NCBI GenBank assembly: GCA_963782445.1
Contig: CAWAJM010000002.1
Coordinates: 62,001 to 126,000, forward strand
Direction of reading: 5' to 3'
DNA length: 64,000 nucleotides
DNA from: ZC4RG20 sp963782445
GTDB lineage: Bacteria > Pseudomonadota > Gammaproteobacteria > Steroidobacterales > Rariloculaceae
Shown here one piece after another: positions 55,589 through 63,343 of this stretch; within the stretch, counting starts at the first letter, position 1; each line of letters begins with the position of its first letter. Position numbers and translations under genes: made by a program. Under the pieces are notes generated by a model that had not been told where the DNA came from, did no database searches, and worked only from the letters and a program-made list of their open reading frames with translations.

Positions 55589-55597
55589 TGTGGATAA
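55589..55597 (-). other. Perfect DnaA box upstream of dnaA
   Basis: TGTGGATAA is the exact complement of the DnaA box TTATCCACA. It lies 76 bases before the dnaA GTG, in the 200-base rpmH-dnaA gap. It may serve dnaA autoregulation or form part of the origin. Confidence 0.7.
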
Positions 55598-55672
55598 CTA
55601 GGGCCATGTCGTATTAGACTCCTACGTCCGCGGGCCACGGCCCACTCCTTCCTTCCTCAACGCAGAGACACC

Positions 55673-57013
55673 GTGGCAGAGAATTCGGCGGCGCTCAGAT
55701 CGTGCTGGAAAGAATGCGTCGGCATGCTGGAGACGGAGTTTTCCGACCAGCAGCTGAACACTTGGATTCGTTGTCTGCAGCCCGTCGAAGAGGGTGGGAC
55801 CGTCAGACTGTTGGCGCCGAACCGGTTCGTCGTCGACTGGGTCCACACGCACTGTCTGGCGCAGATTCAGGAATGGTGGCAGCGCCATTGGGCGGAGACT
55901 GCAGCCGTCGTGCTCGAGGTCGGCTCGCGCAGCCGCGGGGTCCCGGCCGTCGCCGCGCCGGAGGCGGAGACGCGGCCGAACGGTCAGCTGCAGGGAAGCC
56001 GGCTCAATTCGGCCTTCACGTTCGACAGCTTCGTCGAGGGCAAGAGCAATCAGCTCGCACGAGCGGCGGCGCTGCAGGTGGGGCAGAACCCGGGCACGGC
56101 CTATAACCCGTTGTTCATCTATGGCGGCGTCGGTCTGGGTAAGACGCACCTCATGCACGCAATCGGTAACGCCATCCTGCAGCGGGATGGGTCGGCCAAG
56201 ATCGCTTACGTGCACTCGGAGCGTTTTGTCGGCGACATGGTCAAGGGCCTGCAGCACAACACGATTGCGGCCTTCAAACAGACCTACCGCGGCCTCGACG
56301 CACTGCTCATCGACGATATTCAGTTTTTTGCGAACAAAGAGCGCTCGCAGGAGGAATTCTTTCATACGTTCAACGCGTTGCTGGAGGGACAGCGGCAAAT
56401 CGTGCTGACGTGCGACCGTTACCCGAAAGAGGTGTCCGGACTCGAGGAGCGCCTCAAGTCGCGGTTCGGCTGGGGGCTGACCGTTGCCATCGAGCCGCCA
56501 GAGCTGGAGACGAGCGTCGCAATTCTCATCAGCAAGGCTGCGGTCGAGCAAGAGACGCTGCCCGAAGAGGTGGCTTTCTTCATTGCCCAGCGCATCCGCT
56601 CGAATGTTCGCGAGCTCGAGGGGGCACTGCGCCGAGTCATCGCGAACGCGCGCTTCACGGGTCAGCCGATCACGCTGGACCTCGCGCGAGAGGCCCTCAA
56701 AGACGTGCTCGCGCTGCAAGCGCGCCTCGTCACGGTCGACAACATTCAAAAGACCGTGGCCGGCTATTTCAAGATCCGCGTATCCGAGTTGCTCTCCAAG
56801 CGGCGCAACAAATCCATCGCCCGGCCGCGGCAGATCGCCATGGCGCTGTCGAAGGAGCTGACGACCCACAGCCTTCCCGAAATCGGCGACGCCTTCGGCG
56901 GTCGCGATCATACGACCGTCCTGCACGCGTGCCGGCGCGTCAAGGAGCTGCGCGATACCGAGACGCGGGTCGCGGAGGACTATAACAACCTCTTGAGAAC
57001 CTTGGCGGGTTAG
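55673..57013 (+). CDS. dnaA: Chromosomal replication initiator protein DnaA
   Basis: DnaA binds DnaA boxes and melts the origin. The 446-residue protein starts at GTG 55673. Domain I is residues about 1-85 (CWKECVGMLETEFSDQQLNT, key W and F), a short domain II follows, and the AAA+ domain III has Walker A GGVGLGKTHLMHAIG near 151 and Walker B ALLIDDIQFF near 209. Sensor 2 lies in SNVRELEGALRR, and domain IV has the DNA-binding signature GRDHTTVLHACRRV near residue 410. It is the first gene of the rightward replication cluster. Confidence 0.98.
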   Translation: MAENSAALRSCWKECVGMLETEFSDQQLNTWIRCLQPVEEGGTVRLLAPNRFVVDWVHTHCLAQIQEWWQRHWAETAAVVLEVGSRSRGVPAVAAPEAETRPNGQLQGSRLNSAFTFDSFVEGKSNQLARAAALQVGQNPGTAYNPLFIYGGVGLGKTHLMHAIGNAILQRDGSAKIAYVHSERFVGDMVKGLQHNTIAAFKQTYRGLDALLIDDIQFFANKERSQEEFFHTFNALLEGQRQIVLTCDRYPKEVSGLEERLKSRFGWGLTVAIEPPELETSVAILISKAAVEQETLPEEVAFFIAQRIRSNVRELEGALRRVIANARFTGQPITLDLAREALKDVLALQARLVTVDNIQKTVAGYFKIRVSELLSKRRNKSIARPRQIAMALSKELTTHSLPEIGDAFGGRDHTTVLHACRRVKELRDTETRVAEDYNNLLRTLAG

Positions 57014-57203
57014 CTGCGAAGAAGCTGTGGATGATTTTTGTCCCCAATTTTGTCCACAAGGCCAGCACAGGCGGGGGAGGAGTTCTCCACTCCTTTGCGC
57101 GACCTTTAACGCTCTGTATATTAAAGGCTTTTCAGGCTTGTTCACGCGTTTGCAGGCGCCTAAAAACAAACATTGAAATGTATAAATAAATAGGTAATTA
57201 AGA
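57014..57203. other. Candidate oriC: AT-rich dnaA-dnaN intergenic region with DnaA boxes
   Basis: The 190-base gap holds two near-consensus DnaA boxes: TGTGGATGA at 57026-57034 (complement TCATCCACA) and TTGTCCACA at 57050-57058, each one mismatch from TTATCCACA. At the right end, 57161-57203 is about 80 percent A+T in a strongly GC-rich genome, including tataaataaataggtaatta, which could be the unwinding element. Position between dnaA and dnaN fits many bacterial origins. The rpmH-dnaA gap, with one perfect box, is the alternative or a second half of a bipartite origin. Confidence 0.65.
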
Positions 57204-58301
57204 ATGAAGTTCAGTGCACCCAGGGAAGCCGTTCTCAAGCCTTTGCAGGCAGTCATCGGTGTGGTGGAGCGACGCCAGACGATGCCGATTCTGAGCAACG
57301 TCCTACTCGTGGTCAGAGACGGCGTACTGAGCATTACCGCGACAGACCTGGAGGTGGAGCTCGTCGCCGAGGGTGCCGTCGAGAACGTCGAGGCGGGCGA
57401 GACGACGGTGCCCGGCCGTAAGCTTCACGATATCGTCCGGGCCCTGCCGGACGGGGTTCGGCTGGACGTGACGCTGAGCGGCGACCGCCTCGGCATCAAG
57501 GCGGGCCGCAGCCGGTTCACGCTCTCGACATTGCGGGCGGCGGACTTTCCGACGATCGACGACGTGGCCGGCCAGGACACGCTCGAAGTGCCTGCGCCGA
57601 CGTTACGGCGTCTCATCGAAAAGACGCACTTTTCGATGGCTCAGCAGGACGTGCGCTATTACCTCAACGGCTTACTGCTCGAGACGGACGGCAAGCGCCT
57701 TCGCGGCGTAGCGACCGATGGCCATCGCTTGGCGCTCGCCGAGGCCGAGCTCGATAAGGCCGCGGCGCGCAGCGAGCAGCTCATCGTGCCGCGGAAGGGC
57801 GTCCTGGAGCTCAACCGGCTGTTGACCGGAGACGGCCCCGTCAGACTGACCTTGGGCACGAATCATATCCGTGCGCAGATGGACGGCATGCGGCTGACGT
57901 TGAAGCTCATCGACGGGCGCTTTCCGGAGTATGGCCGCGTCATTCCGAAAGATCCTCCGAACGTCCTGACGGCGGACCGTGCGCTGCTGCGCCAGGCGCT
58001 GCAGCGCACGGCTATCCTTTCCAACGAGAAGTACCGCGGCGTGCGGCTGCAGCTCGCCGCGAACAGCATGGTCATTCAGGCGAATAACCCGGAGCAGGAG
58101 GAAGCCGTCGAAACGCTGGAGCTCGAGTACGGGGGCAGCGAGATGGAGATTGGTTTTAACGTCAACTACCTGCTCGATGCGCTCGCGGCCGTCGACTCGG
58201 AGCAGGTTTGCATCGGCGTGACGGACGGCGATTCGAGCTGTCTCATTACGGAGCCGGGGCGGGAAGACGCGAAGTTCGTCGTGATGCCGATGCGGCTTTA
58301 G
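57204..58301 (+). CDS. dnaN: DNA polymerase III subunit beta (sliding clamp)
   Basis: The 365-residue clamp has three repeats of the clamp fold, with MKFSAPREAVLKPLQAVIGV at the start, TMPILSNVLLVVRDGVLSIT, RGVATDGHRLALAEA in domain 2 and the C-terminal YLLDALAAVDSEQVCIGVTD ending KFVVMPMRL, which contains the conserved MPMRL peptide-binding terminus. It follows the candidate origin. Confidence 0.98.
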   Translation: MKFSAPREAVLKPLQAVIGVVERRQTMPILSNVLLVVRDGVLSITATDLEVELVAEGAVENVEAGETTVPGRKLHDIVRALPDGVRLDVTLSGDRLGIKAGRSRFTLSTLRAADFPTIDDVAGQDTLEVPAPTLRRLIEKTHFSMAQQDVRYYLNGLLLETDGKRLRGVATDGHRLALAEAELDKAAARSEQLIVPRKGVLELNRLLTGDGPVRLTLGTNHIRAQMDGMRLTLKLIDGRFPEYGRVIPKDPPNVLTADRALLRQALQRTAILSNEKYRGVRLQLAANSMVIQANNPEQEEAVETLELEYGGSEMEIGFNVNYLLDALAAVDSEQVCIGVTDGDSSCLITEPGREDAKFVVMPMRL

Positions 58302-58538
58302 GCGATCAGGCCCCCTGTCCGAGTCATGATGCGGGCCGTGCGGCTCCGCAAGCAGGCTCCTGGCGGCCCCGTGTCGCAGAGGTGACGAACGCGAGCGGGT
58401 TTGATTCGTGCAGATTGGAGCTTGGGCGCTCGCAGGCGGCTGCGCGAACCCGTCGACCCTCATCCTTTGACCGGCCCATCGCCAAGCCATGATGCTGGGT
58501 AGCCGCAGCAGGGCCATCGATACTCGGATACACATCTC

Positions 58539-59624
58539 GTGCCGCTAGAGCTCTTTCGCGTCAGTAATCTGCGGTGCCTTTCGCACGTCGAGGTTCGACT
58601 CGATGCGCGGCTCAATTACCTCTTTGGGGCGAACGGGGCAGGAAAGACGAGCTTTCTCGAAGGCGTGTACTTGTTGAGCCGGGGTCGCTCGTTTCGCACT
58701 CGGCAGACGCGGCGGATCGTGCAGCGGGGCGCTGAGGGCCTCGTGGTCTATGGGGAGACTAGGGGCGCGAGCGGGGGCGGCCATCGGCTTGGCGTCGAGG
58801 TCGGAACGGAAGGGCTGCGGATGCGGATCGACGGCCGCGTGGCCGCCGGGATCTCGGAACTTGCCGAGGTGCTGCGGGTCGATGTTATCGACCCGAGCGT
58901 TCATCGTCTCATCGAGGCCGGGCCGACGGAACGGCGGCGGTTCCTCGATTGGGGTGTGTTCCACGTGGAACACGACTTCCTGCCGACCTGGCGGCGCTAT
59001 CGCCGCGCATTGGCGCAACGTAATGCCGCGCTGAAGAGCGCGCGGGGCGCGCAGGGGCCTTCGCGGCTGTGGGATGAGCCACTTATCGAGGCGGCCACGG
59101 CGGTCACGGACGCGCGGCATCGGCATGTGGAGCGATTGCGGCCCGTCGCCGCGGAGGTCGGCCTTGAGCTCCTCGGCCGCCACCTCGATGTCGGGTATGC
59201 CAACGGCTGGCGAGAGGGCGAGGATTTCCGCGAGGCACTCGCGGCCTCGTGGCGACGGGACGCCCTGGCCGGGGCGACGCAGGTCGGGCCGCATCGGGCG
59301 GATCTGCGCGTGAGCTTGAATGAGCAGGCCGTGGCCGAGGAGGCCTCTCGCGGCCAGCAGAAGCTCGCCGCGGCGGCCTTGGTGATAGCGCAAGTCAGGA
59401 GCCTATCGGCCGCGACGGGGACGGACGGGCTGCTGCTCGTCGACGATCCGGCCGCGGAGCTCGATGCGCAGGCGCTGGCGCGGCTATTGGGCATCTTGGA
59501 GGCTACGCCGGGGCAACTCGTCCTCACGGCCCTGTCGGCTCGACAGCTGGAGCCCCGCCCGGGTCGGCCCGTGTTCCACGTGGAACAGGGAAAGGTCCAG
59601 CAATGCTATAATGCGTCGGTTTAG
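58539..59624 (+). CDS. recF: DNA replication and repair protein RecF
   Basis: RecF is an SMC-like ATPase that acts with RecO and RecR at gaps. The 361-residue protein starts at GTG 58539 (LELFRVSNLRCLSHVEVRLD) with Walker A LFGANGAGKTSFLEG near 33. The conserved RRFLDWGVFHVEHDFLPTW, then GPHRADLRV, the ABC-type signature SRGQQKLAAAALVIAQ and Walker B LLLVDDPAAELD follow. Two perfect parS sites are embedded in the coding sequence, at the codons for VFHVEH and VFHVEQ. A 237-base gap before it holds no recognisable gene. Confidence 0.97.
   Translation: MPLELFRVSNLRCLSHVEVRLDARLNYLFGANGAGKTSFLEGVYLLSRGRSFRTRQTRRIVQRGAEGLVVYGETRGASGGGHRLGVEVGTEGLRMRIDGRVAAGISELAEVLRVDVIDPSVHRLIEAGPTERRRFLDWGVFHVEHDFLPTWRRYRRALAQRNAALKSARGAQGPSRLWDEPLIEAATAVTDARHRHVERLRPVAAEVGLELLGRHLDVGYANGWREGEDFREALAASWRRDALAGATQVGPHRADLRVSLNEQAVAEEASRGQQKLAAAALVIAQVRSLSAATGTDGLLLVDDPAAELDAQALARLLGILEATPGQLVLTALSARQLEPRPGRPVFHVEQGKVQQCYNASV
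58957..58972. promoter_or_regulatory. parS site 1 (ParB binding)
   Basis: TGTTCCACGTGGAACA is a perfect 16-bp palindrome identical to the chromosomal parS consensus of gammaproteobacteria. It lies within recF. The parAB genes are about 16 kb away on the same side of the chromosome. Confidence 0.9.
59572..59587. promoter_or_regulatory. parS site 2 (ParB binding)
   Basis: A second perfect TGTTCCACGTGGAACA lies 615 bases after the first, near the 3' end of recF. Its right end reaches the expected -35 region of the putative gyrB promoter. Confidence 0.9.
59605..59612 (+). promoter_or_regulatory. Putative extended -10 promoter of gyrB
   Basis: GCTATAAT, preceded by T, gives TGCTATAAT, an extended -10 element with a perfect TATAAT at 59607-59612, 30 bases before the gyrB ATG. 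At 17-base spacing the -35 position reads AACAGG, a poor match, as expected for extended -10 promoters. parS site 2 overlaps that position. Confidence 0.55.
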
Positions 59625-59641
59625 CCGCGAGTCCGCTTTCT

Positions 59642-62056
59642 ATGTCGCAGAGCGAATATACCTCTAGAAATATCAAGGTGTTGAAGGGCCTCGAGGCGGT
59701 CCGCAAGCGCCCCGGGATGTACATCGGGGACACGGACGACGGTACCGGTCTCCACCACATGGTTTTCGAGGTCGTCGACAACTCGATCGACGAGGCCTTG
59801 GCCGGTTACTGCACGGAAATTACCGTGACGATCCACCCCGACGAGTCGATCACGGTCACCGACGACGGCCGCGGTATTCCCGTCGACATCCATCCCGACG
59901 AGGGCCGATCTGCCGCAGAGGTCATCATGACCGTGCTGCACGCCGGCGGTAAGTTCGACGACAACTCCTACAAGGTCTCCGGCGGCCTGCATGGCGTCGG
60001 CGTGTCCGTGGTGAATGCACTGTCCCAGTCCCTCGTATTGACGATCTATCGCGGGGGGCAGGTCTATCGGCAGAACTACGCAATGGGCGAGCCCGAAGCG
60101 CCGCTGGCCGTCGTCGGCCCCACGGACCGGACCGGAACGTCCATCAGTTTCCAGCCGAGCGTGGCCATCTTCTCGAACATCGAGTTTGATTACGACATCC
60201 TCGCCAAGCGGCTCCGCGAGCTGTCCTTCCTGAATTCCGGGGTCAAGATCACGCTGACGGACGAGCGTGACGAGCGCAGCGACGTGTTCCAATTCGAGGG
60301 CGGTATTCGGGCGTTCGTCACGCATCTGAACCGCAATAAGACGCCGCTGCACCCGAGCGTCATCTACTTCGCGGACAAGCGCGGGTCGATTCAGGTCGAG
60401 GTCGCGCTGCAATGGAACGACGGCTATCAGGAAGGGATGTTCTGCTATACGAACAACATCCCTCAGCGCGACGGGGGCACCCATCTGGCCGGCTTCCGGG
60501 CGGCCATGACGCGGACGTTGAACCACTACATCGAGACGGAGGGCATCGGGAAGCGCGAGAAGATCGCAACGTCCGGCGACGACGCTCGCGAGGGCCTCAC
60601 GGCCGTGCTGTCGGTCAAGCTGCCCGATCCGAAGTTCTCATCCCAGACCAAAGACAAGCTCGTCTCGTCCGAGGTCAAGGCCGTGACCGAGTCGATCGTC
60701 GCGGCCCAGCTCGAGGCGTTTCTGCTCGAGAACCCGACGGACGCCAAGGTCATCGTCGGCAAAGTCGTCGAGGCCGCCCGCGCCCGCGAAGCCGCGCGCA
60801 AGGCGCGCGAAATGACGCGCCGCAAGGGGGCACTCGATGTCGCGGGTCTGCCGGGCAAACTGGCCGACTGTCAGGAGAAAGATCCCGCGCTTTCCGAGCT
60901 GTTTCTCGTCGAGGGCGATTCCGCCGGCGGCTCGGCGAAGCAGGGCCGGGATCGGCGCACGCAGGCCGTGCTGCCGCTCAAAGGCAAGATCCTCAACGTC
61001 GAGAAGGCACGCTTCGACAAGATGCTGCAATCGGCCGAGGTCGCGACGCTGATCACGGCGCTCGGCTGCGGCGTCGGGCGCGAGGAATTCGATCCGGACA
61101 ACCTGCGCTACCACCGCATCATCATCATGACAGACGCGGACATCGACGGCTCCCACATCCGCACGCTGCTGCTGACGTTTTTCTATCGCCAGATGCCCGA
61201 GCTCATTGAGCGTGGCCACGTCTTTATCGCCCAGCCTCCGCTCTACAAGCTCAAGCGCGGCCGGCAGGAGTATTATGTAAAAGATGACGCCGAGCTCAAT
61301 GCGCTGCTGTTGAGCAGCGCCGTCGACGAGGCGCTGCTATATCCCTCGACCGGCGCTTCGCCGATACAGGGCGAGACGCTGCTGACGCTCGCGCGCCAGT
61401 ACATGGAGGTCAAGGCCATCATCGAGCGCTGGGGCCGGCGCTACGACCCGAATGTGCTGCGTGCCATGATGTGGCTGCCAGAAGTATCGAGCGCCGAGCT
61501 GCAGAATGCCGAGCACATGCGGGCGTGGAGTGCGCAGCTCGAGGAGCGCCTCAAGTGGCTGAACGGCACGGGTCCGCGCTATGGCGTCGTCTATCAGCAG
61601 AGCACCGAAGGCGTCGATCCGGCGCTCTATGTGTCGCGCGAGTATCACGGCGTGACCGCGACGAAACACTTCCATCCGGGATTTTTCCGTTCGCCGGAAT
61701 ATCAGCGCATCGCGACGATCGGCACGAAGCTCAAAGACTTGCTGAGCCCGGATGCTTATGTCGAGCGCGGAAAGGACCGCAAGGACGTCGGGAGCTTCCC
61801 GGAAGCTATCGATTGGCTCATGAATCAAGCCAAGCAGGGCCAATCGATTCAGCGCTACAAGGGTCTCGGCGAGATGAACCCGGCCCAGCTCTGGGAGACG
61901 ACCGTGAACCCCGCGACCCGGCGCCTCATGCAGGTGCGCATCGAGGACGCCGTTGCGGCCGACGAAGTCTTCAGCACGCTCATGGGCGATCAGGTCGAGC
62001 CGCGCCGCGACTTCATCGAGCGTAACGCGCTGGCAGTGACGAACCTCGACGTTTGA
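59642..62056 (+). CDS. gyrB: DNA gyrase subunit B
   Basis: GyrB is the ATPase subunit of gyrase. The 804-residue protein has the GHKL ATPase domain (VRKRPGMYIGDTDDGTGLHH, EVVDNSIDEAL, GGLHGVGVSVVNALS), the transducer, and the Toprim domain with EGDSAGGSAKQGRDRRTQAV near 424, then MTDADIDGSHIRTLLLTFFY near 497. The C-terminal tail has IQRYKGLGEMNPAQLWETT. The length and QRYKGLGEMNP place it as GyrB of the proteobacterial long type rather than ParE. No clear ribosome-binding site precedes the ATG. Confidence 0.98.
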   Translation: MSQSEYTSRNIKVLKGLEAVRKRPGMYIGDTDDGTGLHHMVFEVVDNSIDEALAGYCTEITVTIHPDESITVTDDGRGIPVDIHPDEGRSAAEVIMTVLHAGGKFDDNSYKVSGGLHGVGVSVVNALSQSLVLTIYRGGQVYRQNYAMGEPEAPLAVVGPTDRTGTSISFQPSVAIFSNIEFDYDILAKRLRELSFLNSGVKITLTDERDERSDVFQFEGGIRAFVTHLNRNKTPLHPSVIYFADKRGSIQVEVALQWNDGYQEGMFCYTNNIPQRDGGTHLAGFRAAMTRTLNHYIETEGIGKREKIATSGDDAREGLTAVLSVKLPDPKFSSQTKDKLVSSEVKAVTESIVAAQLEAFLLENPTDAKVIVGKVVEAARAREAARKAREMTRRKGALDVAGLPGKLADCQEKDPALSELFLVEGDSAGGSAKQGRDRRTQAVLPLKGKILNVEKARFDKMLQSAEVATLITALGCGVGREEFDPDNLRYHRIIIMTDADIDGSHIRTLLLTFFYRQMPELIERGHVFIAQPPLYKLKRGRQEYYVKDDAELNALLLSSAVDEALLYPSTGASPIQGETLLTLARQYMEVKAIIERWGRRYDPNVLRAMMWLPEVSSAELQNAEHMRAWSAQLEERLKWLNGTGPRYGVVYQQSTEGVDPALYVSREYHGVTATKHFHPGFFRSPEYQRIATIGTKLKDLLSPDAYVERGKDRKDVGSFPEAIDWLMNQAKQGQSIQRYKGLGEMNPAQLWETTVNPATRRLMQVRIEDAVAADEVFSTLMGDQVEPRRDFIERNALAVTNLDV

Positions 62057-62789
62057 GATCGCGCTCCGCCGAAATCTCGGCGAGGCTGCGCTCGATCCAG
62101 GCCTGTACGTCGGCCGTGATCTCGCGCGCGTCGCGCCCCGCCGTCGGAATCGGCGGACCGATGCGCACGCGTACGGTACCCGGGCGCTTGAGCCAGCCGC
62201 GCCGCGGCCAGTATTCGCCCGCGTCGTGCGCGACGGGCACGACGGGCTTTCCGGCACGCGCGGCCAACAGCGCGCCGCTGATCCCGTAACGCCGCGACTC
62301 GCCCGCGGGCACGCGCGTTCCCTCGGGAAAGATCACGATCCACAGCCCTTCCGCGAGCCGCGCGCTTCCCTGCGCGACGACTTGCTGCACGGCCGTACGC
62401 CCGCCGCGCCGATCGATCGCAATCGGCTTCAGCAGCTTCAGCACCCAACCGAGAAACGGCACCCACATGAGCTCGCGCTTCAGGACCCAGGTCTGCACCG
62501 GAAAAAGCCTGAACTGCGCAACCGTTTCCCAAGCCGACGAATGTTTCATGAGTGCCACCGCGTTCCCATCGGGCACGTTCTCGCGGCCCTCCACGGTGAA
62601 GTCGAGCCCGCAGAGCCGCTTCAGCACGAACAGCACGGAGTCCGCCCACCAGGCGACCGCCCGAAACGCGGCGCGGTGCCCGAACAAGCCAGTCGCGAGC
62701 ACGAAAGTGCCGTAAATAGGTACGGAGACGAACAAATAAAATGTGAACAGCAGCGAAGCGATCCGCTGGCGCACGCCAACCTCCTTCAT
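62013..62789 (-). CDS. 1-acyl-sn-glycerol-3-phosphate acyltransferase family protein (PlsC-like)
   Basis: The 258-residue membrane-associated acyltransferase has an N-terminal hydrophobic segment (ASLLFTFYLFVSVPIYGTFV), motif I MKHSSAWET, motif II KRELMWVPFLGW, motif III VIFPEGTRVPAG and motif IV VVPVAHDAG. In motif I the usual H-X4-D reads H-X4-E; other members of this subfamily are, to my recollection, similar. It makes phosphatidic acid from lyso-PA. The start ATG 62789 overlaps the gmhB stop (ATGA); the 3' end overlaps the convergent gyrB by 44 bases. Confidence 0.9.
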   Translation of the reverse strand: MKEVGVRQRIASLLFTFYLFVSVPIYGTFVLATGLFGHRAAFRAVAWWADSVLFVLKRLCGLDFTVEGRENVPDGNAVALMKHSSAWETVAQFRLFPVQTWVLKRELMWVPFLGWVLKLLKPIAIDRRGGRTAVQQVVAQGSARLAEGLWIVIFPEGTRVPAGESRRYGISGALLAARAGKPVVPVAHDAGEYWPRRGWLKRPGTVRVRIGPPIPTAGRDAREITADVQAWIERSLAEISAERDLKRRGSSLPARYAR

Positions 62790-63322
62790 TCGGCCAACAA
62801 GGCGTCCGCAGCCGCACGCAGATCCGCGTAGACCTCTGCGCCGCGTGCGGCGGCCGCTTCGCAGTCCTCGGCCCGCAGCCCGCTGCGCACGCAGATGGGC
62901 CGCGCGCCGACCGCTTCGGCGGCCAGCACGTCCGAAACCTTGTCGCCGACCATGGGCACGCCGTCGAGCGGGCGCCCGAAATCCGCCGCGATGCGCTCGA
63001 GCAGCCCGGGCAGCGGCTTGCGGCACGCGCAGGCGTCCTCGGGGCGGTGCGGGCAATAGTAGATGCCTGCAAGCCGGCCGCCGGCGCGGCCCACCTCCGA
63101 GCGCATGCGCGCATGAATGCGCTCGAGCTCGGCCGTACCGAACAAGCCGCGGCCGACGCCGGACTGATTGGTCGCGACGACGACGTCGAAGCCGGCACGC
63201 GTGAGATCGGCGATCGCCGCGAGGCTACCCGGCAACGGCCGCCACTCGTCCGGCGACTTGATGTAGCGCGCCGAATCCTCGTTGATGACGCCGTCGCGGT
63301 CGAGAATCACGAGCCGGTCCAT
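62786..63322 (-). CDS. gmhB: D-glycero-beta-D-manno-heptose-1,7-bisphosphate 7-phosphatase
   Basis: A HAD phosphatase of 178 residues for lipopolysaccharide heptose synthesis. The catalytic motif is ILDRDGVINED (DxD), then VVATNQSGVGRGLF (Thr/Asn motif II), the GmhB-specific zinc loop CPHRPEDACACRKPLPG (Cys/His ligands and motif III Lys), and motif IV MVGDKVSDVLAA. It lies 21 bases downstream of the glycyl-tRNA synthetase gene and overlaps plsC. Confidence 0.95.
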   Translation of the reverse strand: MDRLVILDRDGVINEDSARYIKSPDEWRPLPGSLAAIADLTRAGFDVVVATNQSGVGRGLFGTAELERIHARMRSEVGRAGGRLAGIYYCPHRPEDACACRKPLPGLLERIAADFGRPLDGVPMVGDKVSDVLAAEAVGARPICVRSGLRAEDCEAAAARGAEVYADLRAAADALLAE

Positions 63323-63343
63323 ATATCGTTACGCGGACGGCGC

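Noticed and set aside
58302..58538. Possible small gene or RNA between dnaN and recF
   Set aside because: No convincing frame, and no tRNA-like or strong hairpin structure by eye.
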